Source: Microbacterium sp. KUDC0406 | GTDB taxonomy: Bacteria; Actinomycetota; Actinomycetes; Actinomycetales; Microbacteriaceae | Assembly: GCF_021582875.1 (NCBI RefSeq) | Contig: NZ_CP091138.1 | Span: 3,348,001 to 3,412,000, forward strand | Length of the DNA: 64,000 nucleotides | Reading direction: 5' to 3' | In this document: in pieces, positions 52,634 to 62,425 of the stretch | How the letters are laid out: the number at the start of each line of letters is the position of its first letter | Position numbering within the stretch: the first letter of the stretch is position 1 | Program-made: the position numbers and the translations under genes | Notes under the pieces: generated by a model | The model's input: only the letters and a program-made list of their open reading frames with translations | Database searches by the model: none | Told to the model about the DNA's origin: nothing

Positions 52634-53371
52634 ATGCGAGCGAGTGACCGTGCCTACGCCGAGCTGCTGGAGGACATCCAGTCCGGCACGCTGCCGGCAG
52701 GTACCGTGCTCGGCGAGGTCGATCAGGCGGCACGCATCGGCGTGAGCCGCACGCCGATGCGTGAGGCACTGCGCCGTCTGGTGGCCGAAGGGCTCGTCGT
52801 GCAGCAGTCGCCGCGCGTCACCGTGGTCGCCGGTATCGACGCCGCCGACATCCGCGCGCTGTTCGAGATCCGCCGCGCCCTCGAGGAGACCACCGCGCGC
52901 CTCGCCGCCGAGCGCGGCGACGCGGACGCCTTCGCTGCCCTGGCATCCGAGTTCGCCGACGTCGACCTGTCGCGCGTCGCCGGTCGCGACGCGTACTACG
53001 CTCTGATCGCGCGGCTCGACGCCGCGCTCGACGCGGCCGTCGCCAATGACTACCTGAGCTCTGCGCTGCGCACCGTGCGCACGCACCTGGTGCGGGTGCG
53101 GCGGATGGCGCGCGACAAGCCGGAGCGGCTCGCGGCATCCGCCGCCGAGCACCTGACCATCGCCCGTGCGCTGGCGTCGCGCGACGGCGACCTCGCCGCC
53201 CATGCCACGCACGTGCACCTGCACAACGCGCTCACCAGCATCCTCGAGTCCTTGGATTCTGAGGGCGTTTCGTCTCGCTTCGCTCGCTCAACGACCATCG
53301 CTCGCTCAACGACGGTCGCTCGCTCAACGACCATCGCTCGCTCAACGACCACGGGAAGAGGAACCCCATGA
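52634..53371 (+). CDS. GntR/FCD regulator of methylcitrate genes with repeat-derived tail
   Basis: This 245-residue protein has the winged helix [42 protein letters not shown] and an FCD domain to about residue 210. The last 35 residues are four 6-residue repeats ([24 protein letters not shown]), encoded by an 18-bp tandem repeat of the GGTCGTTGAGCGAGC family. Its stop overlaps the prpD start (ATGA), so it is the likely regulator of propionate breakdown. The start is ATG 52634. Confidence 0.85.
   Translation: MRASDRAYAELLEDIQSGTLPAGTVLGEVDQAARIGVSRTPMREALRRLVAEGLVVQQSPRVTVVAGIDAADIRALFEIRRALEETTARLAAERGDADAFAALASEFADVDLSRVAGRDAYYALIARLDAALDAAVANDYLSSALRTVRTHLVRVRRMARDKPERLAASAAEHLTIARALASRDGDLAAHATHVHLHNALTSILESLDSEGVSSRFARSTTIARSTTVARSTTIARSTTTGRGTP
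53281..53352. repeat. Four 18-bp tandem repeats inside gntR 3' end
   Basis: The units start at 53281, 53299, 53317 and 53335, each TCGCTCGCTCAACGACCA with changes only in the last bases of the second. GCGTTTCGTCTCG precedes them, as in the intergenic form of this repeat. Because 18 is divisible by 3, the array extends the protein by whole hexapeptides. Confidence 0.85.
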
Positions 53372-54894
53372 CCGTCACCCATCACGTCCGCGTGTACCGC
53401 TCCGAAGAGGACCTGCCCCGCACGGAGCAGCTGGCCTGGAAGATCGCCGAGGTCGCCGTCGACCCGGTCGAGGTCGAGCCCGAAGTCGTCGACATGATCA
53501 TCAACCGCATCATCGACAACGCGTCGGTGGCGGCGGCATCCCTCACCCGCGGGCCCATCAACGCCGCCCGCGCGCAGGCGTTCAGCCACCCGGTCTCGAC
53601 CGGTGGCGCAGGAGCGACGGTGTTCGGCGCCGCGCTCGACCACCGCACCAGCCCGGAGTGGGCGGCGTGGGCGAACGGGGTCGCCGTGCGCGAGCTCGAC
53701 TACCACGACACCTTCCTCGCCGCGGAGTACTCGCACCCCGGCGACAACATCCCGCCGATCCTCGCGGTCGCGCAGCACTGCGGCAAGGACGGCCGCGCGC
53801 TCGTCCGGGGCATCGCCACGGGCTACGAGATCCAGGTGGACCTCGTGAAGGCGATCTCGCTGCACAAGCACAAGATCGACCACGTCGCGCACCTCGGTCC
53901 GTCGGCCGCGGCCGGCATCGGCACCCTGCTCGGCCTCGATGCCGAGACCATCTACCAGGCCGTCGGCCAGGCGCTGCACACCACCACCGCCACCCGGCAG
54001 AGCCGCAAGGGCGAGATCTCCACGTGGAAGGCGCACGCCCCCGCCTTCGCCGGCAAGATGGCCGTCGAGGCCGTCGACCGCGCGATGCGCGGACAGACCT
54101 CGCCCTCGCCGATCTACGAGGGCGAGGACGGCGTGATCGCCTGGATGCTCGACGGCAAGGATGCATCGTACGACGTGCCGCTCCCCGCATCAGGTGAGGC
54201 CAAACGCGCCATCCTCGACACCTACACGAAGGAGCACTCCGCCGAGTACCAGGCGCAGGCGCTGATCGACCTGGCGCGCAAGCTGCACGGCGAGCATCCC
54301 GAGCTGATCAACCCGGCGAACGTCGCGTCGATCGTCATCCACACGAGCCACCACACGCACAACGTGATCGGCTCCGGCGCCAACGACCCGCAGAAGTACG
54401 ACCCGACCGCGTCGCGGGAGACGCTCGACCACTCCGTGCCGTACATCTTCGCGGTCGCGCTGCAGGACGGCGCCTGGCACCACGTCGACTCGTACCTGCC
54501 CGAGCGCGCGGCGCGCCCCGACACCGTCGCACTGTGGCAGAAGATCACCACCACCGAGGATCCGGAGTGGACGCGTCGCTACCACACGGCCGACATCTCC
54601 GAGAAGGCGTTCGGCGGACGCGTGGAGATCACGCTCGCCGACGGCACCACGCTGACCGATGAGATCGCGGTCGCCGACGCGCACCCGCTCGGCGCTCGTC
54701 CGTTCGCTCGCGCGAACTACGTCGCCAAGTTCCGGATGCTGGCAGAGCCCGTGCTCGAGCCGGCCGAGATCGAGCGGTTCCTGGAGCTCGTCCAGCGTCT
54801 GCCCGAGCTCACCGCGGCCGAGGTCGCCGAGCTGAGCATCATCGCCAAGCCCGGCCTGCTCGAGGCCGCCCCGGCGCCCGCCGGACTGTTCTGA
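53368..54894 (+). CDS. prpD: 2-methylcitrate dehydratase, MmgE/PrpD family
   Basis: This 508-residue protein matches Prp[108 protein letters not shown] and [19 protein letters not shown]. It dehydrates 2-methylcitrate in the methylcitrate cycle (propionyl-CoA to pyruvate and succinate). It is translationally coupled to gntR and followed by prpB after a 133-bp repeat-bearing gap. Confidence 0.93.
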   Translation: MTVTHHVRVYRSEEDLPRTEQLAWKIAEVAVDPVEVEPEVVDMIINRIIDNASVAAASLTRGPINAARAQAFSHPVSTGGAGATVFGAALDHRTSPEWAAWANGVAVRELDYHDTFLAAEYSHPGDNIPPILAVAQHCGKDGRALVRGIATGYEIQVDLVKAISLHKHKIDHVAHLGPSAAAGIGTLLGLDAETIYQAVGQALHTTTATRQSRKGEISTWKAHAPAFAGKMAVEAVDRAMRGQTSPSPIYEGEDGVIAWMLDGKDASYDVPLPASGEAKRAILDTYTKEHSAEYQAQALIDLARKLHGEHPELINPANVASIVIHTSHHTHNVIGSGANDPQKYDPTASRETLDHSVPYIFAVALQDGAWHHVDSYLPERAARPDTVALWQKITTTEDPEWTRRYHTADISEKAFGGRVEITLADGTTLTDEIAVADAHPLGARPFARANYVAKFRMLAEPVLEPAEIERFLELVQRLPELTAAEVAELSIIAKPGLLEAAPAPAGLF

Positions 54895-54905
54895 CCCACC
54901 CCGCC

Positions 54906-54991
54906 GCGTTTCGTCTCGTCGCTTCGCTCCTCGCTCAACGACCGGGTTGCTGAACTCCGGGTCGTTGAGCGAGCGAAGCGAGACGAAACGC
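54906..54991. repeat. Long hairpin of the GGTCGTTGAGCGAGC repeat between prpD and prpB
   Basis: The left arm at 54906-54943 (GCGTTTCGTCTCG... CGCTCAACGACC) pairs with the right arm at 54959-54991 (GGTCGTTGAGCGAGCG... GACGAAACGC) apart from two small bulges. A further GACGAAACGC follows. The structure could stabilise or terminate the prpD message. Confidence 0.85.
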
Positions 54992-55027
54992 AGAGACGAA
55001 ACGCCCTCAGCTGAGAGGAAAGTTCTG

Positions 55028-55927
55028 ATGCTGTACTCCACCACCACCCCAGCCGAGAAGCGCCGTCTGTTCCGCGAACGGCTCGCATCTGGTGAGCTGC
55101 TGCGATTCCCCGGCGCGTTCAACCCGCTCTCCGCCCGGCTCATCGAGCGCAGGGGCTTCGAGGGCGTCTACATCTCGGGTGCCGTGCTGTCGGCCGACCT
55201 CGGCCTGCCCGACATCGGCCTGACCACGCTCACCGAGGTCGCGGGCCGGGCGAAGCAGATCGCCCGGATGACCGACCTGCCCGCGATCGTCGACGCCGAC
55301 ACCGGCTTCGGTGAGCCGATGAACGTGGCCCGCACGATCCAGGAGCTCGAGGATGCGGGCCTTGCCGGCACGCACATCGAGGATCAGGTCAACCCGAAGC
55401 GCTGCGGCCACCTCGACGGCAAGGCCGTGGTCGACCAGGACACCGCGGTCAAGCGCATCCGCGCGGCAGCGGATGCCCGGCGCGACCCGAACTTCCTGAT
55501 CATGGCGCGCACCGACATCCGTGCCGTCGAGGGACTGGATGCGGCGATCGACCGCGCCAAGGCACTGGTTGACGCGGGTGCCGACGCGATCTTCCCCGAG
55601 GCGATGCGCGACCTGAGCGAGTTCGAGGCGATGGCGAAGGCCCTGGACGTGCCGATCCTCGCCAACATGACCGAGTTCGGCAAGAGCGACCTGTTCTCGG
55701 TCGACCAGCTGCGCGACGCGGGCGTGAACCTGGTGATCTGGCCGGTCTCGCTGCTGCGGATCGCGATGGGCGCCGCGGATCGCGCGCTGGACACGCTGAT
55801 CGACGAGGGACACCTCACGTCGAAGCTCGGTGAGATGCAGCACAGGGCCGATCTGTACGACCTGATCGACTACGAGCGGTACAACCACTTCGATCAGGGC
55901 GTCTTCAACTTCACCATCGAGCGCTGA
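55028..55927 (+). CDS. prpB: Methylisocitrate lyase
   Basis: This 299-residue member of the isocitrate lyase/PEP mutase family has the signature KRCGH with the catalytic Cys near residue 124, DADTGFGEPMNVARTI metal site, and IMARTDIRAVEGLDAAI. It cleaves 2-methylisocitrate to pyruvate and succinate. The start is ATG 55028 after GAGAGGAAAG; upstream in-frame sequence is repeat-derived. prpC (methylcitrate synthase) is not adjacent. Confidence 0.93.
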   Translation: MLYSTTTPAEKRRLFRERLASGELLRFPGAFNPLSARLIERRGFEGVYISGAVLSADLGLPDIGLTTLTEVAGRAKQIARMTDLPAIVDADTGFGEPMNVARTIQELEDAGLAGTHIEDQVNPKRCGHLDGKAVVDQDTAVKRIRAAADARRDPNFLIMARTDIRAVEGLDAAIDRAKALVDAGADAIFPEAMRDLSEFEAMAKALDVPILANMTEFGKSDLFSVDQLRDAGVNLVIWPVSLLRIAMGAADRALDTLIDEGHLTSKLGEMQHRADLYDLIDYERYNHFDQGVFNFTIER

Positions 55928-55939
55928 CCCTTTCCCCTG

Positions 55940-56085
55940 CTCCGGTCTCACTCGTTGTGGGTGCTTCCGGTCTGGGCACCCGCATCGGTTGAGACCGGAG
56001 CTGATTGAGGTCTGGTCTCCTCGAGTTCCGGTCTCACTCGTTGTGGGTGTCTTCGGGTTGACACCCGCATCCGCTGAGACCGGAG
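55940..56085. repeat. Two tandem hairpin repeats of about 60 bp
   Basis: Unit 1 (55940-56000) opens CTCCGGTCTCA and closes TGAGACCGGAG. Unit 2 (56026-56085) opens TTCCGGTCTCA and closes with the same sequence. Both contain CTCGTTGTGGGTG...CACCCGCAT, which forms a second stem inside. They lie between the convergent prpB and xylB genes and may terminate both. Confidence 0.8.
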
Positions 56086-56101
56086 CTGGAGAAAGCTCCG
56101 G

Positions 56102-57481
56102 TCAGGGCAGGCGCGCGGCGTACTGGGATCGGATGCCGGGGACGGACTCTCCCGGCTCGGCATCCGAGCGGTTCTCGCCCCAGACCGGGCGCGATCCGGT
56201 GAGCGCCCAGACCGCCTGAGCGGCCGCGCCGAGCGCCACGTACTCCTGCGGCTCGGGCACGACGACGGGCAGGTCGAAGACCTGCGCGGCGATCGTCCGC
56301 ACCGCAGGGCTCTGCGCCGCACCGCCGATGAGCAGGATGCGCGTGGGAGCGACCCCGTGCGCACGGATGGCGTCGAGCCCCTCGGCCAGGCCGCAGAGCA
56401 CTCCCTCGACGGTCGCGCGGGCGAGGTTCTCCCGGGTGGTGCTCGACAGGGTCATGCCGAACAGCGTCGCGGTGGCGTCGGGCAGGTTCGGGGTGCGCTC
56501 GCCCTCGAACCAGGGCTGCAGCACCAGTCCGGCCGCGCCGGGTTCTGCGACCAGCGCCAGCTCGCTGAGGCCCGTGTGGTCGACGCCGAGGAGGGCGGCG
56601 GTGGTGTCCAGCACGCGCGCCGCATTGAGCGTGGCGATCAGCGGGAGCCAGCCGCCCGCGGCATCCGCGAACCCGGCGACCGTGCCGCCGACGTCGTGCA
56701 CCGGGGCATCCGTCACGGCGAACACGGTGCCCGACGTGCCGATCGACACCACCGCATCTCCGCTGCGAGCGCCGAGACCGAGGGCGGCGCCGGCGTTGTC
56801 GCCGGCGCCGGGCGCGACGACGAAGCCCGGCCCGGCGACCGACTCGGCGGGGCCGAGCACGCGTGGCAGCACGATCTCCGCCGCGTCCCGGCGCAGCGCG
56901 AGCGAGAGGATGTCGCGGTCGTAGCCGTCCGCGCCCCAGTACCCGGTGCCGCTGGCATCCGATCGATCCGTGACCAGCTCGTCGAGGCGTGGTGCATCCG
57001 GGCCGAAGCCGCGCAGCCGCCAGGTCAGCCAGTCGTGCGGCAGTGCGATGGCGGCGATGCGGGCGGCGTTGTCGGGTTCGTGGTCGGCGAGCCAGCGCAG
57101 CTTGGTGACGGTGAAGGACGCGACGGGCACCACGCCGGTGCGGGTGCTGAACTCCGCCGCGCCCAGCTCGTCGACGAGGTCGGCGGCGGCGCCCGAAGAC
57201 CTGGTGTCGTTCCAGAGCAGGGCCGGCCGGATCACCCGGCCCTCGGCGTCCAGCGCCACGAGGCCGTGCTGCTGTCCGGCGATCGAGACGGCCGCGACGC
57301 CGTCCAGTCCGCCGGCCTGAGCGAGTGCCTGCTGGAGGGCGTCCCACCAGGCTTCGGGGTCGACTTCGGTGCCGTCCGGATGCGGCGCCCGGCCGCTGCG
57401 CACGACGGCGCCCGTGGCGCTGTCGCGCACCACGACCTTGCACGACTGCGTCGACGAGTCGACTCCCAGCACCTGTGCCAT
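56102..57481 (-). CDS. xylB: Xylulokinase
   Basis: This 459-residue FGGY kinase has [16 protein letters not shown] at the phosphate loop, [13 protein letters not shown] and LLWNDTRS for sugar binding, [11 protein letters not shown] and [20 protein letters not shown] in the ATP domain. It phosphorylates D-xylulose. I chose ATG 57481 because GAGAGG lies at proper distance; ATG 57490 abuts it. The xylose isomerase gene lies upstream on the same strand, separated by a tandem-repeat spacer. Confidence 0.92.
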   Translation of the reverse strand: MAQVLGVDSSTQSCKVVVRDSATGAVVRSGRAPHPDGTEVDPEAWWDALQQALAQAGGLDGVAAVSIAGQQHGLVALDAEGRVIRPALLWNDTRSSGAAADLVDELGAAEFSTRTGVVPVASFTVTKLRWLADHEPDNAARIAAIALPHDWLTWRLRGFGPDAPRLDELVTDRSDASGTGYWGADGYDRDILSLALRRDAAEIVLPRVLGPAESVAGPGFVVAPGAGDNAGAALGLGARSGDAVVSIGTSGTVFAVTDAPVHDVGGTVAGFADAAGGWLPLIATLNAARVLDTTAALLGVDHTGLSELALVAEPGAAGLVLQPWFEGERTPNLPDATATLFGMTLSSTTRENLARATVEGVLCGLAEGLDAIRAHGVAPTRILLIGGAAQSPAVRTIAAQVFDLPVVVPEPQEYVALGAAAQAVWALTGSRPVWGENRSDAEPGESVPGIRSQYAARLP

Positions 57482-57511
57482 GCGCGGCATCCTCTCATCT
57501 GTCTTCTGCGT

Positions 57512-57606
57512 GAGCCCGCGACTTGCGCGCGAGCCCGCGACTTGCGCGCGAGCCTGCGACTTGCGCGCGAACCCGCGACTCCTGCGCGAACCCGCGACTT
57601 CCGCGC
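57512..57606. repeat. Five tandem 19-bp repeats between xylA and xylB
   Basis: Units start at 57512, 57531, 57550, 57569 and 57588, with consensus GAGCCCGCGACTTGCGCGC; the last two drift to GAACCCGCGACT. Inverted relatives follow (GCGGAAGTCGAGGGTTC near 57637), so the block can fold back. It is within the xylA-xylB spacer. Confidence 0.85.
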
Positions 57607-57691
57607 GAGATCCCCGCGTAGGACGGTGGTCTCGTGCGGAAGTCGAGGGTTCACGCCGAACCCGGGCTTCCGTGCGGACTCGGTTCGCCGG

Positions 57692-58882
57692 TCAGCGGGC
57701 GCCGAGCAGGTGCTCGGTCGCCAGCTGCTGCAGGCGCACGAAGCCGAAGCCCTCGCCGCCCAGGTAGGCGTCGGCGTCGAAGTCCTCGTAGGCGCTGCGA
57801 TCGGCGAGCAGGTCGTCGTAGGTCTCGCCCTCGTTCAGAGTGGGCTGCGACAGTTCGGCCACCTTCGCGGCCTGCAGCGCCTCCTGCACCTCCGGGTCGG
57901 CGCGGAACGCGGCAGCGCGCTCCTTCAGCAGCAGGTAGGTGCGCATGTTGGCGGCTGCGGAGTCCCAGACCCCGGTCTCGTCCTCGGTGCGGCTGGGCTT
58001 GTAGTCGAAGTGCCGGGGACCGTCGTAGGCGGGCGTGCCGTTCGGCCCGCCGTTCTCGAGCAGGTCGACCAGTGCGAACGCGTTGTGCAGGTCGCCGTGA
58101 CCGAACACCAGGTCCTGGTCGTACTTGATGCCGCGCTGGCCGTTCAGGTCGATGTGGAACAGCTTGCCGTGGTACAGCGCCTGAGCGATGCCGGCGGCGA
58201 AGTTCAGGCCCGCCATCTGCTCGTGACCGACCTCGGGGTTCAGCCCGACCAGCTCCGGGCGCTCCAGCGAGTCGATGAACGCCAGGGCGTGGCCGAGTGT
58301 GGGCAGTAGGATGTCGCCGCGCGGCTCGTTCGGCTTCGGCTCGATGGCGAAGCGGATGTCGTAGCCCTTGTCGGTGACGTAATCGCCCAGCAGGTTCACG
58401 GCCTCGCGGTAGCGCTCCAGTGCCGCGCGCACGTCCTTGGCCGAGTCGTACTCGGCGCCCTCGCGGCCACCCCACATCACGAACGTCTTCGCGCCGAGCT
58501 CGGCACCCAGGTCGAGCTGCCGGAAGACCTTGCGCAGCGCGAAGCGGCGCACCTGCCGGTCGTTCGAGGTGAATCCGCCGTCCTTGAACACCGGCGCGCT
58601 GAACAGGTTGGTGGTGACCATCGGCACGACGAGGCCGGTGTCGGCCAGGGCGCCCTTGAGCCGGTCGATCTGGTGCTGCCGCTCGGCGTCGGTCGACCCG
58701 AACGCGAACAGGTCGTCGTCGTGGAAGGTCAGACCGTAGGCGCCCAGCTCGGCGAGTCGCTCGACGGCGTGCACCACGTCGAGGGCGGGCCGGGTCGGGC
58801 CGCCGAACGGGTCGGTGCCGTTGTAGCCGATGGTCCAGAGGCCGAACGAGAACCTGTCCGCCTTGGTGGGGGTGAGTGCCAT
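57692..58882 (-). CDS. xylA: Xylose isomerase
   Basis: This 396-residue protein matches actinobacterial class I xylose isomerase: [17 protein letters not shown], catalytic His in [30 protein letters not shown], metal Glu/Lys in [27 protein letters not shown] and [16 protein letters not shown]. It converts D-xylose to D-xylulose for XylB. The start is ATG 58882. An ATGTT-N9-AACAT repeat 30-48 bp upstream is a likely operator. Confidence 0.96.
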   Translation of the reverse strand: MALTPTKADRFSFGLWTIGYNGTDPFGGPTRPALDVVHAVERLAELGAYGLTFHDDDLFAFGSTDAERQHQIDRLKGALADTGLVVPMVTTNLFSAPVFKDGGFTSNDRQVRRFALRKVFRQLDLGAELGAKTFVMWGGREGAEYDSAKDVRAALERYREAVNLLGDYVTDKGYDIRFAIEPKPNEPRGDILLPTLGHALAFIDSLERPELVGLNPEVGHEQMAGLNFAAGIAQALYHGKLFHIDLNGQRGIKYDQDLVFGHGDLHNAFALVDLLENGGPNGTPAYDGPRHFDYKPSRTEDETGVWDSAAANMRTYLLLKERAAAFRADPEVQEALQAAKVAELSQPTLNEGETYDDLLADRSAYEDFDADAYLGGEGFGFVRLQQLATEHLLGAR

Positions 58883-58911
58883 GATGATCCGCCTTCAGCG
58901 CCGTCAATGAA

Positions 58912-58930
58912 ATGTTGTAGGGCAGAACAT
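58912..58930. promoter_or_regulatory. Candidate operator of xylA
   Basis: ATGTT (58912-58916) and AACAT (58926-58930) are inverted arms around 9 bp, between xylA and the LacI gene on the same strand. A ROK-type XylR encoded elsewhere is one candidate binder. The neighbouring LacI protein appears to prefer a different site. Confidence 0.45.
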
Positions 58931-58958
58931 ATCAGGGAGAACGTGGGGATGCAACGTC

Positions 58959-59957
58959 TCAGGTCTGCGGTGGCGCGGTGGACTCACGAGGGATGAGCAC
59001 TGCCGGCATGCGCACATGCTCGCGCTCGCCGCCGTCCAGCATCCGCAGCAGCAGCTGCACGGCCGCGGCCCCCATCTCGGTCAGGGGCTGGCGCACGGTG
59101 GTCAGCTGCGGCACGTGCGCGGACGCCTCCGGCACGTCGTCGAAACCGATCACCGACAGGTCCTCCGGCACCCGCAGCCCGCACTCGTGCGCGACTCGGA
59201 TCAGCTCGATCGCGGAGAGGTCGTTGGCGGCGAAGACCGCGGTCGGACGGTCTTCCCGGGCGAGCAGCTCGTGCGCTCCGTCGGTGGAGTCCGCTGCGCG
59301 GTATCCGCCGTCGGCGACGAGCGTGGGATCGAATCGGATGCCGGCCGCTTCGAGCGCCTCGCGATAGCCCTGCTCGCGCTGCTGTGCCGAGACCAGATCC
59401 GTGCGGCCGCGCAGATGCCCGATGCGGCGGTGCCCCAGAGAGATCAGGTGCTCGGTGGCGGCCCGGGCGCCATCGACGTTGATCACGCTCACCGTCGCCG
59501 GGCCGTCGGCATCCGCGTGCGGGTCGATGGCGACGATCGGCACGGGGCTGTCGGTGGGGGTGGAGGTCGGCGTCACGATGATCGCACCGTCGATCAGCGT
59601 GCCGCCCAGGCGTGACAGCGAGCGGCGCTCCCATCCCCGGTGCTCACCGGCTGAGACGCTGCCCGCGTAGGCGAGCACGTCGAAACGGGTGCCCTGAAGC
59701 TCCGACGAGACGCCGCGCAGGAGCTGCAGGGCGAAGGGCTCGAACTCGGCGACGAGGACGCCGATCACGTTCGAGCGGCTGCGCCGCATGGACGTCGCGA
59801 CGAGGGAGCTCTCGTAGCCGAGGTCGTCCACGACCTGCATGACGCGCGCGAGCGTGGCGCGCGAGACGCCGTCCCGCCTGTTTATCGCCTTCGACACCGT
59901 CGCCACGGAGACGCCGGCCGCCTGGGCTACATCGGTGATGGTGATCCGCCCCGTCAT
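58959..59957 (-). CDS. LacI-family regulator, probably BxlR-like
   Basis: This 332-residue regulator has the LacI helix-turn-helix and hinge (ITDVAQAAGVSVATVSKAINRRDGVSRATLARVMQVVDDLGY), then a sugar-binding domain (VFAANDLSAIELIRVA, LSVIGFDDVPEASAHVPQLTTVRQP). It is divergent from the ABC importer/GH3 operon with a near-perfect palindrome (59982-59995) between, like BxlR before bxlEFGA in Streptomyces. The start is ATG 59957. Confidence 0.9.
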   Translation of the reverse strand: MTGRITITDVAQAAGVSVATVSKAINRRDGVSRATLARVMQVVDDLGYESSLVATSMRRSRSNVIGVLVAEFEPFALQLLRGVSSELQGTRFDVLAYAGSVSAGEHRGWERRSLSRLGGTLIDGAIIVTPTSTPTDSPVPIVAIDPHADADGPATVSVINVDGARAATEHLISLGHRRIGHLRGRTDLVSAQQREQGYREALEAAGIRFDPTLVADGGYRAADSTDGAHELLAREDRPTAVFAANDLSAIELIRVAHECGLRVPEDLSVIGFDDVPEASAHVPQLTTVRQPLTEMGAAAVQLLLRMLDGGEREHVRMPAVLIPRESTAPPQT

Positions 59958-59981
59958 GAGGTCTATCCTAAGTAACGAAAA

Positions 59982-59995
59982 CGATATCGATAACG
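59982..59995. promoter_or_regulatory. LacI-type operator of the importer/GH3 operon
   Basis: CGATATCGATAACG is symmetric about TCGA at 12 of 14 positions, with the central CG-rich palindrome typical of LacI sites. It lies 25 bp before the regulator start. TTGACA at 59997-60002 may be the -35 of the importer operon; no clear -10 was found. Confidence 0.6.
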
Positions 59996-60107
59996 ATTGA
60001 CATGACTGTGTCGAAGTGGCAGAGTTGCCGACGTTCCCATTCGGTGCAGTCAACAACAAATTGGTGTCGCTGCGCTGCACCCACTCGATGATGAGGAGAG
60101 ACACAGC

Positions 60108-61400
60108 ATGAAGGCACGCAAGGCCTGGGCTGCCGCAGCAGCCGTCGCCGCGCTCGGAACGCTCGGCCTGACCGCCTGTTCCGGCGGTTCCGGCGATGCG
60201 GATGCGGGTGGCAAGACCACGATGACGATGTGGCACAACTCCACCACCGGTGACGGCAAGCAGTACTGGGATGACGCCGCCGCCGCGTTCCACAAGGAGA
60301 ACCCGGACGTGACGATCAAGGTCACCTCCATCCAGAACGAGGACATGGACGGCAAGCTGCAGACCGCCGTCAACTCCGGAGACATGCCGGACATCTTCAT
60401 GGCTCGAGGCGGCGCCAAGCTCGCCGACATCGTCAGCGCCGGCAAGGTGAAGGAACTGACCGGCCTGATCGATCCCGACGTGAAGAAGTCGTTCGGCGAT
60501 GCGCCGTTCAGCGCGTTCACCGTCGACGGCAAGGTGTACGGCATGCCCAGTGCCGTGCTGCCCGGCGGCATGTTCTACAGCCAGGACCTGTTCGAGCAGG
60601 CGGGAATCGCCGACGAGCCGACCACGATCGACGATCTCGGTGCCGCCGTCGCCAAGCTCAAGGCCGAGGGCATCTCGCCGATCGCCCTCGGCGCGAAGGA
60701 CGCCTGGCCGGCTGCGCACTGGTACTACTTCTTCGCCTTGCGCTCCTGCGGGCAGGACGTGATCGAGAACCTCGCCACCGAGGCGGATTTCAGCGATGAG
60801 TGCTGGCTCACCGCGGCCGAGAACCTCGACGACTTCGCCCAGATCGAGCCGTTCAACAAGGGCTTCCTCACCACCTCGGCGCAGCAGGGCGCGAACTCGT
60901 CCGCCGGACTGGTCGCCAACCACAAGGCCGCCATGGAGCTCATGGGCGCCTGGGACGTGGGTGTCATCGCGAGCCTGACGCCCGACAAGAAGCCGCTCGC
61001 CGACCTGGGCTGGTTCCCGTTCCCCGAGGTGGATGGTGGTGACGGCACCCCCGGCGCGATGATGGGCGGCGTCGACGGGTACTCCTGCTCGAAGGACTCC
61101 CCGAAGGCGTGCGAGGAGTTCCTCAACTTCGTCTCGTCGAAGGAGTGGCAGGAGAAGTACGCGGTCGCGTTCCAGACCATCCCGGCCAACCAGGATGCCG
61201 TGGGCGCGGTGACCGACCCGTCGCTGAAGCCGCTGATGGCCGCGTACCAGAAGGCTCCGTACGTCTCGCTGTGGCTCGACACCGCGCTCGGCCAGAACGT
61301 CGGCAACGCGTTGAACACCAGCGTCGTCGAGATGCTCGCCGGTCAGGGCACGCCCGAGAAGCTGATCGAGACGGTCAGCGCCGCTGCGGCGAGGGGCTGA
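60108..61400 (+). CDS. ABC oligosaccharide-binding lipoprotein (BxlE-like)
   Basis: This 430-residue binding protein has a signal peptide with lipobox LTAC (residues 21-24) and a family 1 fold (TMTMWHNSTTGDGKQYWDDAAAAFHKENPDV, FMARGGAKLADIV, GGMFYSQDLFEQAGI, GFLTTSAQQGANSSAGL). It resembles BxlE/XynE binders of xylobiose-type sugars; the neighbouring xylA, xylB and GH3 genes support that ligand. It heads the LacI-controlled operon. Confidence 0.88.
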   Translation: MKARKAWAAAAAVAALGTLGLTACSGGSGDADAGGKTTMTMWHNSTTGDGKQYWDDAAAAFHKENPDVTIKVTSIQNEDMDGKLQTAVNSGDMPDIFMARGGAKLADIVSAGKVKELTGLIDPDVKKSFGDAPFSAFTVDGKVYGMPSAVLPGGMFYSQDLFEQAGIADEPTTIDDLGAAVAKLKAEGISPIALGAKDAWPAAHWYYFFALRSCGQDVIENLATEADFSDECWLTAAENLDDFAQIEPFNKGFLTTSAQQGANSSAGLVANHKAAMELMGAWDVGVIASLTPDKKPLADLGWFPFPEVDGGDGTPGAMMGGVDGYSCSKDSPKACEEFLNFVSSKEWQEKYAVAFQTIPANQDAVGAVTDPSLKPLMAAYQKAPYVSLWLDTALGQNVGNALNTSVVEMLAGQGTPEKLIETVSAAAARG

Positions 61401-61408
61401 TCCGCACC

Positions 61409-62425
61409 ATGTCGCACGCTCAGTCTCCCGCGGCTCCCACCGTGACCGAGGGTGACGACCGCACCGGGGCCGGCAGCACGCCGACCCCGGTGCGCCGGGC
61501 GCCGCGGGCGGACTGGCGCAAGCGCGGCGAGATCGCCCTGCTCTCCGGGCCCGCCCTGCTGCTGTTCCTCGGGTTCGTCATCTTCCCGGTGCTCATGGCC
61601 GGTTTCTACGGCTTCTTCAAGTGGAACGGCTACGGCTGGCCGACCGAGTTCGTCGGTCTCGACAACTACGTGCTGATGTGGCAGGACGAGACGTTCCGCG
61701 CCGCCGTGTCGCACAACTTCATCATCGTGGTGCTGTCGCTGGTGATGCAGGGGCCCATCGCGATCCTGTTCGCCCTGCTGCTGAACCAGAAGATCCGCGG
61801 CCAGTCGCTGATCCGCGTGCTGATCTTCACCCCCTACGTCATCGCCGAGGTCGTCGTCGGCATCGGCTGGAGCCTGATGCTGCAGGATGCCGGTGCGCTG
61901 AACTCCCTGCTCGAGAAGATCGGCCTCGGCGCCCTCCAGCAGTCCTGGATCGCCGATCCCGCCATCGCCATCTGGTCGCTGATGATCATCCTCACCTGGA
62001 AGTACCTCGGGTTCGCAGTGATCCTCATGCTCGCCGGCATGCAGTCCATCCCGGAGGAGCTCTACGAGGCGGCCGCGATCGACGGCGCCGGCTTCTGGAA
62101 GATGCAGTGGAGCATCACGCTGCCGCTGCTCGGGCCGACCATCCGCATCTGGGCGTTCCTGTCGATCATCGGCGCGCTGCAGCTGTTCGACCTGGTGAAC
62201 ATCATCTGGGGCCAGTACATCGCGGCGACCGCGGGCACCTCGACCATGGCCACGTACATGTACCAGAACGGCCATCTGGCGGGGAACTACGGCTTCGGCA
62301 ACGCCGTCGCGGTGATGCTGTTCCTCATCTCACTCGTCGTCGCCCTGATCTATCAGCGCTTCGTGCTGCGGCGCGACACAGAGGGCGCGCTGACGGGACC
62401 CGCGCGCAGGAAGGGCCGCAAGTGA
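61409..62425 (+). CDS. CUT1 ABC permease (BxlF-like)
   Basis: This 338-residue MalF-type permease has a 45-residue polar N-tail, six helices and the loop EELYEAAAIDGAGFWKMQWSITLPLL. Start ATG 61409 lies 9 bp after the binding-protein stop. The MalG-type gene overlaps its end by 4 bp (GTGA). Confidence 0.9.
   Translation: MSHAQSPAAPTVTEGDDRTGAGSTPTPVRRAPRADWRKRGEIALLSGPALLLFLGFVIFPVLMAGFYGFFKWNGYGWPTEFVGLDNYVLMWQDETFRAAVSHNFIIVVLSLVMQGPIAILFALLLNQKIRGQSLIRVLIFTPYVIAEVVVGIGWSLMLQDAGALNSLLEKIGLGALQQSWIADPAIAIWSLMIILTWKYLGFAVILMLAGMQSIPEELYEAAAIDGAGFWKMQWSITLPLLGPTIRIWAFLSIIGALQLFDLVNIIWGQYIAATAGTSTMATYMYQNGHLAGNYGFGNAVAVMLFLISLVVALIYQRFVLRRDTEGALTGPARRKGRK

Noticed and set aside
53281..53352. 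Possible CRISPR or VNTR outside genes
   Set aside because: The units are contiguous, in frame and part of the gntR coding region; there are no spacers.
57512..57606. Possible CRISPR array
   Set aside because: The 19-bp units abut without spacers and no cas gene is near; it is a plain tandem repeat.
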